Positions 54,632 through 62,715 of a DNA stretch of 64,000 nt are shown in pieces; the stretch's first letter is position 1; each line of letters starts with the position of its first letter. The translations under genes and the position numbers were made by a program. Source of the DNA: Hyphomicrobiales bacterium (GTDB taxonomy: Bacteria; Pseudomonadota; Alphaproteobacteria; Rhizobiales; Beijerinckiaceae); contig JAIXSR010000116.1 in assembly GCA_027484605.1 (NCBI GenBank), positions 1-64,000 of the forward strand, written 5' to 3'. The notes under the pieces were generated by a model. The model was given only the letters and a program-made list of their open reading frames with translations, was not told the DNA's origin and ran no database searches.

Positions 54632-55152
54632 GCGGCGAGGCGGAAGCGCCGGCTCCGGCCGGCGTGCCGGTTTCGCCGATCGGCCGGGTCGCGGCGGGCA
54701 TTGCCATCGTAGGCGGGCTGCTTTCGGTCGGCCTGGCCCTGATGGTCGTGACCAGCATCACCCTGCGCTCGCCGCTGGTCGGCGGCGCGGGAGTGCCCGG
54801 TGATTTCGAGCTCGCCCAGATGCTCACGGCGGTGTCGGTCTTCTGCTTCCTGCCTTTCTGCCAGGCGCGGGGCGGACATGTGATCGTCGATGCCGCCTCG
54901 CAACGCTGGTCGTCGGCCTGGCGGGCGCGGGTGGATGCCCTCTGGGAATTCGTGGCCGGGCTCGCCTTCGCGCTGCTCGCCTGGCAACTGGCGCAGGGCG
55001 CGCTCGGCATGGTCCAGTCCAACACGCGCTCGATGGTGCTCGGCCTGCCGCTGGCACCGGCCGTCTGGACCTGTGCGGCACTGGGCGCCTTCCTCGCGGG
55101 CCTCTCGATCTGGCGTGGCCTTGCCGGACTTCTTTTCTCCAGAACACGGTGA
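54628..55152 (+). CDS. TRAP transporter small permease (DctQ)
   Basis: A 174-residue membrane protein with four hydrophobic segments (GIAIVGGLLSVGLALMVVTSI, QMLTAVSVFCFLPFCQ, FVAGLAFALLAWQLAQGALG, PAVWTCAALGAFLAGLSIW) and the DctQ region with GVPGDFELAQMLTAV. It starts inside the DctP stop (4-base overlap) and ends 4 bases before DctM, so the three form one coupled transport operon. Confidence 0.9.
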   Translation: MSGEAEAPAPAGVPVSPIGRVAAGIAIVGGLLSVGLALMVVTSITLRSPLVGGAGVPGDFELAQMLTAVSVFCFLPFCQARGGHVIVDAASQRWSSAWRARVDALWEFVAGLAFALLAWQLAQGALGMVQSNTRSMVLGLPLAPAVWTCAALGAFLAGLSIWRGLAGLLFSRTR

Positions 55153-55156
55153 CGGC

Positions 55157-56476
55157 ATGAGCGGCAACGCGATTGCCCTGCTCGGCTTTGCAGGGATGCT
55201 CCTTCTCATCGGCCTGCGCATGCCCGTCGGGCTGGCCATGCTGGTCGTGGGCGGGGCAGGCTATGCCTCCTTCGTCGGCACGCCCGTCTTCCTCAACTAC
55301 CTGAAGACGACGCCCTATTACCTGTTCTCCAACTACACGCTTTCGGTCATCCCGCTCTTCGTGCTGATGGGCGCCTTTGCCGAGAAGACCGGCCTGTCCT
55401 CCGGCCTGTTCCGGGCCATGGCGGCCCTTGTCGGCCATCGGCGCGGCGGGATGGGCATGGCGGTGATCGGCTCCTGCACCGCCTTCGGGGCGATCTGCGG
55501 CTCCTCCGTCGCCACCACGGCCACATTCGGCCGTGCGGCCCTGCCGGAAATGATCCGCGACGGCTATGCGCCGGGTGTCTCGGCGGGCACGGTCGCCGTC
55601 GGCGGGACGCTCGGCATCCTGATCCCGCCTTCGGTGATCCTCGTGGTCTATGCGATCTCGACCGAGCAGAACATCGTCAAGCTGTTCATGGCCGCGCTGA
55701 TCCCGGGGCTGATGGCGGCCCTGTCCTATGTGCTGGTGATCATGTGGCTGGCCCGCCGGAACCCGGAATCGATGCCGGTCCATGCCCCGCTGCCCTGGCC
55801 GGAGCGCCTCCGGGCCCTTGGCGGGGTCTGGTCCTCCGTCGTCATCGCCATCCTCGTTGTCGGCGGCATCTATGGCGGCATTTTCACGCCCACCGAGGCT
55901 GCCGCGGTCGGGGCCGTGGCCGTGCTGGCGGACGGGTTGATCCGGCGCACCATGACCTGGGAGAAATTCGGGCTCTCGCTGCGCCAGTCGGCCGAGACCT
56001 GCGGCATGATCTTCATGATCCTGCTGGGCGCGGAGGTGTTCAACGGCTTCCTCGCGCTGACGCAACTGCCCAGCAATGCGGCCGAGACGATCACCTCCTG
56101 GGGCCTGCCGCCCTATCTGGTGCTCCTCGCGCTGCTCGCCTTCTACATCGTGCTCGGCGCGGTGATGGACGAGCTGGCGATGATCCTGCTGACGCTGCCC
56201 GTGTTCTTCCCCATCGTCACGGCGCTCGATTTCGGCATGACGAGCGACGAAGTGGCGATCTGGTTCGGCATCCTCGTGCTGATCGTGGTGGGGATCGGGC
56301 TGGTGGCGCCGCCTGTCGGGCTCAATGTCTTTGTCATCTCCGCCATCGCCCGCACCATCCCGATCACCGAGATCTATCGTGGCGTCCTGCCCTTCGTGGC
56401 GGCCGATATCGTCCGGCTGATGCTCTGCGTGGCCTTCCCCTCGCTCTCGCTGTGGCTGGTCCGCCTCCTGAGCTGA
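55157..56476 (+). CDS. TRAP transporter large permease (DctM)
   Basis: A 439-residue inner-membrane protein with about 12 hydrophobic segments. Typical DctM blocks: IGLRMPVGLAMLVVGGAGYA, NYTLSVIPLFVLMGAFAEKTG, GAICGSSVATTATFGRAALPEM, GGTLGILIPPSVILVVYAIST and GVIGLVAPPVGLN-like near the end (GIGLVAPPVGLNVFVIS). The start ATG at 55157 begins the first helix; the frame extends upstream but overlaps DctQ. Completes the importer with DctP and DctQ. Confidence 0.93.
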   Translation: MSGNAIALLGFAGMLLLIGLRMPVGLAMLVVGGAGYASFVGTPVFLNYLKTTPYYLFSNYTLSVIPLFVLMGAFAEKTGLSSGLFRAMAALVGHRRGGMGMAVIGSCTAFGAICGSSVATTATFGRAALPEMIRDGYAPGVSAGTVAVGGTLGILIPPSVILVVYAISTEQNIVKLFMAALIPGLMAALSYVLVIMWLARRNPESMPVHAPLPWPERLRALGGVWSSVVIAILVVGGIYGGIFTPTEAAAVGAVAVLADGLIRRTMTWEKFGLSLRQSAETCGMIFMILLGAEVFNGFLALTQLPSNAAETITSWGLPPYLVLLALLAFYIVLGAVMDELAMILLTLPVFFPIVTALDFGMTSDEVAIWFGILVLIVVGIGLVAPPVGLNVFVISAIARTIPITEIYRGVLPFVAADIVRLMLCVAFPSLSLWLVRLLS

Positions 56477-56572
56477 AGCGCCGCCTGCCCGGTTGATCGG
56501 CGCCGAGGCCTGTCGCATAACCGTCCTGCGGTTCGCCCGATGGCGCAGCCAGTGACGGGGAGGGACAGGCAC

Positions 56573-56887
56573 ATGCTGGATGATCTGACGCGCGAGGAGA
56601 TCAAGGCGGGCCTTGAAGACGGCTCGATCCTGCTGGTCGATGTGCGCGAGGCCCATGAGTTCGCTGCCGGGCATATTCCCGGTTCGGTCTCGCTGCCGCT
56701 GTCGCGATTCGCCGTCGACGACCTGCCGGCGGCAGAGGGGCGGCGCTACGTGCTGTCCTGCGCGGCGGGGGTTCGCTCGATGCAGGCGGCCATGCTGGCC
56801 CATCAGCAGGGCAAGCCCATCGACGCGCATTACCGCGGCGGGTTCAAGGACTGGTTTTTCGCCGGCGAGCCTGTCGAGCAGGGTTGA
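56573..56887 (+). CDS. Rhodanese-like domain protein
   Basis: A 104-residue single rhodanese domain: LTREEIKAGLEDGSILLVDVREAHEFAAGHIPGSVSLPLSRF, the active-site loop YVLSCAAGVRSMQAAMLA with catalytic cysteine, and GKPIDAHYRGGFKDWFFAGEP. It may carry sulfur as a persulfide. The ATG at 56573 begins the domain; an upstream ATG at 56540 is less likely. It lies between the TRAP operon and the molybdopterin subunit gene; sulfur transfer to the molybdenum cofactor of xanthine-oxidase-type enzymes would be a sensible link but is not shown. Confidence 0.85.
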   Translation: MLDDLTREEIKAGLEDGSILLVDVREAHEFAAGHIPGSVSLPLSRFAVDDLPAAEGRRYVLSCAAGVRSMQAAMLAHQQGKPIDAHYRGGFKDWFFAGEPVEQG

Positions 56888-56959
56888 AAGCCCGGCCAAG
56901 CGGATTATCCTGAACCCAACCGGCGGGAATCCTCCCGCAGCAACGCTTCAGGCACAATC

Positions 56960-59248
56960 ATGCGTCCAATGAAATTCGGAATGGGCCAGGCGCTGACGCG
57001 CGTGGAAGACCATCGCTTCCTCACGGGCCAGGGCCATTACGCCACCGATTACCGGGCCAAGGGCCAGCTTCATGGTTTCGTGCTGCGGGCGCCCTTTGCC
57101 AGCGCCACCTTCACCCTGGGCGATCTCGCGGCCGCCCGGGCCATGCCCGGTGTCCGGCTGGTCCTGACCCATGCCGAGGTGTCGCATCTCGGTGACCTGC
57201 CCTGCCAGGCCCCGATCAAGAACACGGATGGCTCCATGCCGCCGGTGCCCTCCTATCCCGTCCTGCCGAAGGACCGGGTCCGGCATGTCGGCGAGGCGGT
57301 GGCCTTCATCGTCGCCGAGACGCTCGACCAGGCGAGGGATGCCGCCGAGGCGATCGAGATCCGCTGGAAGGAGGCGCCGGTCGTCTCGGATGTCGGCGCC
57401 GCCCGCCAGGCCGGTGCGCCGCTCGTCCATGCCGAGGCGCCCGGCAATGTGGCCTTCGACCATGTGCTCGGCGACCAGGCGAAGACGGATGCCATTTTCG
57501 CGAAGGCACCGCATGTCATCGGGCTCGATGTCGTCAACAGCCGGATCATCGCCAATTACATGGAGCCGCGCACGATCGTGGCGGAGCCGCAGAAGGGCGG
57601 GACCTGGCTGGTCACGCTGGGCAGCCAGGGCGTGCATGGCATCCGCAACACCCTGGCCAAGTTCATCTTCCGGATCGACCCCGCCACCCTGCGCGTGATG
57701 ACGCCGGATGTCGGCGGCGGCTTCGGCACGAAGAGCTTCATGTATCGCGAATATCCGCTGGCCCTGCATGCCGCGATGGTTCTGGGCGTCCCGGTCGGCT
57801 GGACCTCCGACCGTTCGGAGCATTTCTTCGCCTGCGCGCATGGGCGCGACAACCTCACCCGCGCTGAGATGGCGCTGGACGAGAAAGGCCGCTTCCTCGC
57901 GATGCGGGTGATGCTGGACGCCAATATGGGCGCCTATCTCTCGCAATACGGGCCCTATATCCCCTGGATCGGCTCGACCATGCTGACGGGCGTCTATGAC
58001 ATCCCTGCCGGCTATACCCGCATCCGCGGCATCTATTCGAATTCGGTGCCGTTCGATGCCTATCGCGGCGCCGGCCGCCCGGAAGCCGCTTACACGATCG
58101 AGCGGCTGGTCGATTACATCGCCGACGAGCTGGGCCTCGACCGGGTGAAGCTGCGCAAGCAGAATTTCATCAAGCCGAGGCAGATGCCGTACAAGACCGC
58201 GACCGGGCGTGTCTATGATTCCGGCGATTTCGCCGGCCATCTGGCCGCCGCGCTGGACAAGGCGGACTGGAAGGGCTTCCCGGCCCGGCTGAAAGCCTCG
58301 CGCAAGGCCGGCAAGCTGCGCGGGATCGGCTTCGGCGTCTATATCGAGGCCTGTGGCGGCGGTTCGCCCGAGCCGGCCTATCTGACACTCGAGAAGGATG
58401 GCAGCGTGACGGTGAGGATCGGCACGCAATCCAACGGGCAGGGCCACGAGACCGCCTATGCCCAGCTTGTCGCGCAGCATCTCGACCTGCCGCTCGAGCG
58501 GATCAAGGTGAAGCAGGGCGACACGAACGACACCCCGACCGGTTCGGGCACGGGTGGCTCGCGCTCCATCCCCGTCGGCGGCGCCTCGGTGGCGCGGGCG
58601 GCGGAATTGCTGGCCGAAAACATCACCACGCTCGCTGCCAATGCTCTCGAGGCGGGCAAGGGTGATCTCGAGATCGCCGATGGCCGGGTCCGCATTGCCG
58701 GCACCGACCGCAGCCTCAGCTATGCCGAGATCGCGGCCCTGCCGGGCGCGAAGGGCAAGCTGTCGACCCAGGCCGAGTTCCGGCCGCCGGAAGCCACCTA
58801 TCCGAACGGAACGCATGTCTGCGAGGTCGAGATCGATCCGGAAACCGGGGAAACAGCGATCGTCAATTTCGTCATTGTCGATGATTTCGGCGTGACGCTG
58901 AACCCGGTCCTGCTCGCCGGCCAGATCCATGGCGGGGCAGCGCAGGGGATCGGCCAGGCCATGGTCGAGCGCTTCGTCCAGGACGACAAGGGCCAGATCC
59001 TGACGGCGAGCTTCCTCGATTATGCCATGCCGCGCGCCACCGACATTCCGAACTTCCAGTTCGAGACGCGGAACGTGCCCTGCACGACCAATGCGATCGG
59101 CGTGAAGGGGGCGGGCGAGGCCGGGACGATCGGCGCCGCGCCGGCGGCCGTGAATGCGATCGTCGATGCGCTCCGCCGTGCGAAGGGCATCCGCCATATC
59201 GACATGCCGGCCAATGCCCAGGCCATCTGGGAGGTGTTGCGCCGGTAA
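56960..59248 (+). CDS. Xanthine dehydrogenase-family molybdopterin-binding subunit (CoxL-like)
   Basis: A 762-residue molybdenum hydroxylase large subunit with the two expected domains: the N-terminal part (GQALTRVEDHRFLTGQGHYATDY) and the cofactor-binding part (FVPF-like region TPDVGGGFGTKSFMYREY, active-site loop FDAYRGAGRPEAAYTIERL, GTQSNGQGHETAYAQL, and the catalytic glutamate in GVKGAGEAGTIGAAPA). The AYRGAGR loop is the form II type, not the AYxCSFR of true CO dehydrogenase, so the substrate is probably an aldehyde, N-heterocycle or similar. The usual FAD and 2Fe-2S subunit genes are not adjacent; two cytochrome c genes follow. Not a CO dehydrogenase by this evidence. Confidence 0.88.
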   Translation: MRPMKFGMGQALTRVEDHRFLTGQGHYATDYRAKGQLHGFVLRAPFASATFTLGDLAAARAMPGVRLVLTHAEVSHLGDLPCQAPIKNTDGSMPPVPSYPVLPKDRVRHVGEAVAFIVAETLDQARDAAEAIEIRWKEAPVVSDVGAARQAGAPLVHAEAPGNVAFDHVLGDQAKTDAIFAKAPHVIGLDVVNSRIIANYMEPRTIVAEPQKGGTWLVTLGSQGVHGIRNTLAKFIFRIDPATLRVMTPDVGGGFGTKSFMYREYPLALHAAMVLGVPVGWTSDRSEHFFACAHGRDNLTRAEMALDEKGRFLAMRVMLDANMGAYLSQYGPYIPWIGSTMLTGVYDIPAGYTRIRGIYSNSVPFDAYRGAGRPEAAYTIERLVDYIADELGLDRVKLRKQNFIKPRQMPYKTATGRVYDSGDFAGHLAAALDKADWKGFPARLKASRKAGKLRGIGFGVYIEACGGGSPEPAYLTLEKDGSVTVRIGTQSNGQGHETAYAQLVAQHLDLPLERIKVKQGDTNDTPTGSGTGGSRSIPVGGASVARAAELLAENITTLAANALEAGKGDLEIADGRVRIAGTDRSLSYAEIAALPGAKGKLSTQAEFRPPEATYPNGTHVCEVEIDPETGETAIVNFVIVDDFGVTLNPVLLAGQIHGGAAQGIGQAMVERFVQDDKGQILTASFLDYAMPRATDIPNFQFETRNVPCTTNAIGVKGAGEAGTIGAAPAAVNAIVDALRRAKGIRHIDMPANAQAIWEVLRR

Positions 59249-59304
59249 TTCCCGGCAGAAATGCGCGGCCGCGCCGATCACGAGCCTGTGAAGCGCGGCC
59301 CTCT

Positions 59305-59318
59305 TTGCATGGATGCAA
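59305..59318. promoter_or_regulatory. Palindrome upstream of the cytochrome c gene
   Basis: TTGCAT-GG-ATGCAA, perfect 6-bp arms, 98 bases before the cytochrome c start. Candidate operator in the 167-base gap after the molybdopterin subunit gene. Confidence 0.3.
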
Positions 59319-59415
59319 CAAATTAGACCTAGACAAAGTTCAACTTGCTTCCAAGGTGGGAGGCGATGCGGGAGCGACGTTGTGTCGCGCCCAAACAAAA
59401 AAGAAGGAATCTCCC

Positions 59416-59898
59416 ATGCGTCGTGCCGTTTTCGCCGTTGCTCTTGCTGCGATTGCCGCTGGTACCGTGATTGCCGTTGCCCAGAACGCGGATGCCATCA
59501 AGCAGCGCCGGGAAGCCATGCGGGCTATCGCCCGCGCAGGTGCCGAGCCCTTTAAAATGACCCGTGGCGAGGCGCCGTTCAATCTTGTGGCCGTGCAGGG
59601 CGTGCTGAAGGCGATCGAAGACAATGCGCCGAAGTTCAAGGCAGCGTTTCCGGATAACTCCAAAACAGGCGCGACAGATGCGACCGCCAAGGTTTGGGAA
59701 TCCCGTGCCGAGTTCAATGCCATCATCGACAAATGGGTCTCAGATGCAAAGGCCGCGGCTGGCCTGATCAAGGATGAAGCATCATTCAAGGCCGAGTACC
59801 CGAAACTCACGCAGACATGTGGCACTTGCCATGGAAATCGCGGGGGATATGCGCCGGGCCTCGGCGATTCCTTCAAGAAGATGCAAGAGCCGCTCTGA
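59416..59898 (+). CDS. Class II (c'-type) cytochrome c
   Basis: A 160-residue periplasmic cytochrome. Signal peptide (RRAVFAVALAAIAAGTVIAVA), then a four-helix-bundle pattern with IKQRREAMRAIARA and FNLVAVQGVLKAIEDNAPKF, and one C-terminal heme site CGTCH at about residues 137-141. Class II cytochromes normally end shortly after CxxCH with an arginine/lysine helix; here about ten extra residues (GNRGGYAPGLGD) come before SFKKM, a departure from the common form. Codon use shows more A/T third bases than most neighbours. It may receive electrons from the molybdopterin enzyme or the diheme protein; context only. Confidence 0.87.
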   Translation: MRRAVFAVALAAIAAGTVIAVAQNADAIKQRREAMRAIARAGAEPFKMTRGEAPFNLVAVQGVLKAIEDNAPKFKAAFPDNSKTGATDATAKVWESRAEFNAIIDKWVSDAKAAAGLIKDEASFKAEYPKLTQTCGTCHGNRGGYAPGLGDSFKKMQEPL

Positions 59899-59944
59899 TC
59901 AGCCAGCGACCTGCTTCTCGTTAAGCTGAATGCATTGAGGCAAG

Positions 59945-59979
59945 CCACTGGCCCTTGATCAGGCCAGTGGTTGTTTTTT
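59945..59979 (+). terminator. Intrinsic terminator between the two cytochrome genes
   Basis: A 9-bp stem CCACTGGCC / GGCCAGTGG, 8-base loop, then TTGTTTTTT. The diheme cytochrome Shine-Dalgarno (GGAGG) begins only a few bases later, so that gene may depend on read-through. Confidence 0.85.
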
Positions 59980-59991
59980 CCGGAGGTAAGG

Positions 59992-60918
59992 ATGCGCCTC
60001 GTGCGGTTTGCCGGTTGGGGTCTAGGCGTCGTGGCAGCAGGTCTGATTGGCCTTTTTCTGCTGACGCTGCCAAGAACCGTTCCGGCCGGTGTCTTGTTGC
60101 CTCGGACGGCGGATCTCGCGAATGGCGCGACGATGTTCAACATTGGCGGCTGCGCTTCCTGCCATGCCAAAGATCCGAAGAGCGCACCGCATGATCTCGG
60201 GGGCGGACACGTCTTGAAGACGAAGTTTGGTGCTTTCGTTGCGCCGAACATTTCCATGCATCCGACCGCGGGCATCGGCGCCTGGACGGAGCAGGAATTT
60301 GTTACTGCGATGGTGGAAGGCGTTGGGCGCAAGGGGGAACATCTCTATCCGTCGTTCCCCTACACGTCCTATCGGCGCATGCGGATCGACGATGTTCGCG
60401 ATCTTTTTGCCTTCATGAAAACGCTTCCGGCAAATGCGGCGCCTTCTGCTCCTCACGCGATTGATTTCCCCTTCAGCATCCGCTGGACATTGGGCCTTTG
60501 GAAGCTGCTTTTTCTTGACGGGAAGCCTCTTGAGCCGTCCCCGGATCGAGATGCGATCTTCAATCGTGGTGCCTATCTTGTCGAGGGACCGGGCCATTGC
60601 GCGGAGTGCCATTCTCGTCGCAACCTGCTTGGCGGCATCGAAGCCGGCGGCCGGATGGCAGGCGGTCCCAATGCCGAGGGGAAAGGCTTCGTGCCGAACA
60701 TCACGCAGCACCCGCGTGACGGGCTGGGGCCATGGTCGATCCGCGATCTCGAATTGCTGCTCGAGAACGGTGGAACGCCATCGGGCGGTTTCGTCGCGGA
60801 TGAAATGGAGGAGGTTGTCCTCAACACATCCCGGCTTTCTGCACAGGACCGGAACGCGATGGCGGTTTATCTCAAGCAGATTGCGCCCTTGGCGAGCCAG
60901 AGGCCGTCTCGCCCCTGA
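59992..60918 (+). CDS. Diheme cytochrome c
   Basis: A 308-residue protein with an N-terminal anchor or signal (RFAGWGLGVVAAGLIGLFLLTL) and two c-type heme sites, CASCH (about residue 54) and CAECH (about 205). Each is followed by a class I-like region (FVAPNISMHPTAGIGAWTEQEFVTAMVEG and FVPNITQHPRDGLGPWSIRDLELLLENG) with distal methionine candidates. This layout matches diheme electron-transfer subunits that serve molybdenum or quinoprotein dehydrogenases. RBS GGAGG, start at 59992. The bases are less GC-rich than the window average, like the cytochrome before it. Confidence 0.87.
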   Translation: MRLVRFAGWGLGVVAAGLIGLFLLTLPRTVPAGVLLPRTADLANGATMFNIGGCASCHAKDPKSAPHDLGGGHVLKTKFGAFVAPNISMHPTAGIGAWTEQEFVTAMVEGVGRKGEHLYPSFPYTSYRRMRIDDVRDLFAFMKTLPANAAPSAPHAIDFPFSIRWTLGLWKLLFLDGKPLEPSPDRDAIFNRGAYLVEGPGHCAECHSRRNLLGGIEAGGRMAGGPNAEGKGFVPNITQHPRDGLGPWSIRDLELLLENGGTPSGGFVADEMEEVVLNTSRLSAQDRNAMAVYLKQIAPLASQRPSRP

Positions 60919-60927
60919 GGGCATCGG

Positions 60928-61539
60928 TCAGTCCATCACCGCCGCCTTGAGGATCACCACCATCATGGCATGGCCGGGTTCATCCCCGACGCAGCGGATG
61001 ATGTGCTGGCGATCGCAGCGATAGCGCAGGGATTCGCCGGCGCGGGCGACTTCCGTCACGCCGCCGACCTCCACCTCGAAGGCGCCGCGGATGACCGACA
61101 GGTTCTCGACCGAACCGCGCTGATGGGCGTCCGAATCCAGCACGGCGCCGGGTTCGGCCTGTACATCGTACCATTGCAGCCATTCCACGGTCTTCAGCCA
61201 GCCGACAATGGCGAGGCGCATCTTGCCGTCATCGGAGACAAGGATCGGCGTATCGCCCTTGCTGGCCTTCTCGATGAAGGGTTCTTCCTCGGAGGAGACG
61301 AGGAAGCGCTCGATCGAGACATCGAGCGCCTGGCTGAGGCGCCAGATCGTGGCGAGGGTGGGGTTGGTCTCGTTGCGCTCGATCTGGCTGATGATCGACT
61401 TGGCGACGCCGCTCTGCTCGGCCAGTTCGGAAAGCGAGAGATTATAGGCCTTGCGCAGGCGCTGGATCGTCTTTCCCAGCTGCCCCGACAGCGCCACGGC
61501 GCCGGCATCCATCTCGCGTGGTTTGTCCTTGTCCTGCAT
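60928..61539 (-). CDS. XRE-family regulator with cupin domain
   Basis: A 203-residue regulator. The N-terminal HTH is LGKTIQRLRKAYNLSLSELAEQSGVAKSIISQIERNETNPTLATIWRLSQAL (residues about 21-72), and the C-terminal cupin (about 125-200) has QRGSVENLSVIRGAFEVEVGGVTEVARAGESLRYRCDRQHIIRC. Such proteins sense a small molecule in the cupin and often control amino acid or polyamine genes. It is divergent from the orphan TRAP binding protein and convergent on the diheme gene. A CGAAC(4)GTTCG inverted repeat (61566-61579) just upstream could be its operator. Confidence 0.88.
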   Translation of the reverse strand: MQDKDKPREMDAGAVALSGQLGKTIQRLRKAYNLSLSELAEQSGVAKSIISQIERNETNPTLATIWRLSQALDVSIERFLVSSEEEPFIEKASKGDTPILVSDDGKMRLAIVGWLKTVEWLQWYDVQAEPGAVLDSDAHQRGSVENLSVIRGAFEVEVGGVTEVARAGESLRYRCDRQHIIRCVGDEPGHAMMVVILKAAVMD

Positions 61540-61565
61540 GGCCGATCTGGGGTTGTTTTGTCAGG

Positions 61566-61579
61566 CGAACGTTTGTTCG
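61566..61579. promoter_or_regulatory. CGAAC-GTTT-GTTCG inverted repeat upstream of the XRE gene
   Basis: A perfect 5-bp inverted repeat with a 4-base spacer, 27 bases before the regulator start. It lies in the 92-base gap between the regulator and the 3' end of the TRAP binding protein gene. Candidate autoregulatory site. Confidence 0.35.
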
Positions 61580-61631
61580 TTGCACCGAACCACTTTTGCC
61601 CCAGCCCGACTCCCAGCGCAAGATGCCGGGA

Positions 61632-62705
61632 TCAATCTCCCTGCATGGCCAGCGACCCGGCAAGGGTCACGCGGCGCCACGGCCGGGCGCGGGCCCGGGA
61701 GGCATCCATCGAGGCGATGATCCGGCCGGACAGCTCCGATTTCGCGGCGAGTTCCTGCACGAGGTCCCGGGCATGCTGCCGGGCGCCGGCGAGGAGATCG
61801 GCCGGCATGCGGCGCAGCTGGACCTGGTGGTTTGTCACCAGATCGAGCATCGCGCCGGCATTGTCGTTCTGCGCCTCGACGAGGCCGCGGGCATGGGCCT
61901 CCGCCGAGGCCGCCTCCAGCATGGCGCGATGGGCCGGCGAGAGCTTCTCCCAGGCCGGGAGATGGATGATGGCTTCCGCCGCGCCGTTCGGCTTGTTGAA
62001 GCCGGGCGCATAGTAGAAGGGCGCCGGCTTGTAGAGCCCGAGCGGCCGGTCGTTGACCGGGGCGAGGAATTCGACCGCGTCGATCACGCCCGAGGAGAGC
62101 GAGATCAGCAGGTCGCCCGGTGCGACGGTCAGGGCCGTTGCCCCCAGGCGCTGCCAGAGTTCGGCACCGAGGCCCTGCGCGCGGATCTTCAGGCCGCGGA
62201 TATCGGCGGCGGAGCCGAGTTCACGCTTGAACCAGCCGGCCATGGAGGGGCCGGTATTGCCGGCCAGCAGCGGCTTGACCGCAAAGGGCCGGTAGAGCTC
62301 CTCCCACAGGGCCTGCCCGCCGCCGCGTTCGAGCCAGGCCTGATGCTCGATCGGATCCGGGCCGAAGGGCAGGGTGGTGAAGGCATTGGTCGCGGAGTTC
62401 TTGCCCTGCCAGAAAAAGGCGGCGGAATGGCCCATTTCCACCGTGCCATTGCCCACGGCATCGAGCACCTGCAGGGCGGGCACGATCTCGCCTGCGCCGA
62501 AAAGCTGGATCTCGAAGCTGCCGCCCGAGAGTTCGGCAACGCGGCGGGCGAGATAGGCGGCGGCGATGCCGGGGCCGGGCAGGTTCCTCGGCCAGGACGT
62601 TGCCATGCGCCAGCGGATGCGTTCCTGCGCATGCACGGCGGGGGCGGCGAGAAGGGCCGGGCCGGCAGCAGCGCCGGCGAGCAGCGAGCGACGGGTGCGG
62701 GTCAT
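61632..62705 (-). CDS. TRAP-type substrate-binding protein (DctP family), orphan
   Basis: A 357-residue periplasmic binding protein with a twin-arginine-like signal (RTRRSLLAGAAAGPALLAAPAVHA) and IRWRMATSWPRNLPGPGIAAAYLARRVAELSGGSFEIQLFG, then the conserved DctP part (GSAADIRGLKIRAQGLGAELWQRLGATALTVAPGDLLISLSSGVIDAVEF). It is of the TRAP type with keto/branched acid or amino-acid-like ligands. No DctQ or DctM genes are adjacent, so it either works with permeases elsewhere or has another partner. The ATG at 62705 has GAGGAG upstream; the frame extends into thiD. Confidence 0.87.
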   Translation of the reverse strand: MTRTRRSLLAGAAAGPALLAAPAVHAQERIRWRMATSWPRNLPGPGIAAAYLARRVAELSGGSFEIQLFGAGEIVPALQVLDAVGNGTVEMGHSAAFFWQGKNSATNAFTTLPFGPDPIEHQAWLERGGGQALWEELYRPFAVKPLLAGNTGPSMAGWFKRELGSAADIRGLKIRAQGLGAELWQRLGATALTVAPGDLLISLSSGVIDAVEFLAPVNDRPLGLYKPAPFYYAPGFNKPNGAAEAIIHLPAWEKLSPAHRAMLEAASAEAHARGLVEAQNDNAGAMLDLVTNHQVQLRRMPADLLAGARQHARDLVQELAAKSELSGRIIASMDASRARARPWRRVTLAGSLAMQGD

Positions 62706-62715
62706 GCCGGGCTCC

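Noticed and set aside
56960-59248. Calling the molybdopterin subunit carbon monoxide dehydrogenase
   Set aside because: The active-site loop is AYRGAGR rather than AYxCSFR, and coxM/coxS are not adjacent.
54824-59398. Long minus-strand frames over the TRAP permease and the molybdopterin subunit
   Set aside because: Antisense to conserved genes with intact motifs; no start site or domain.
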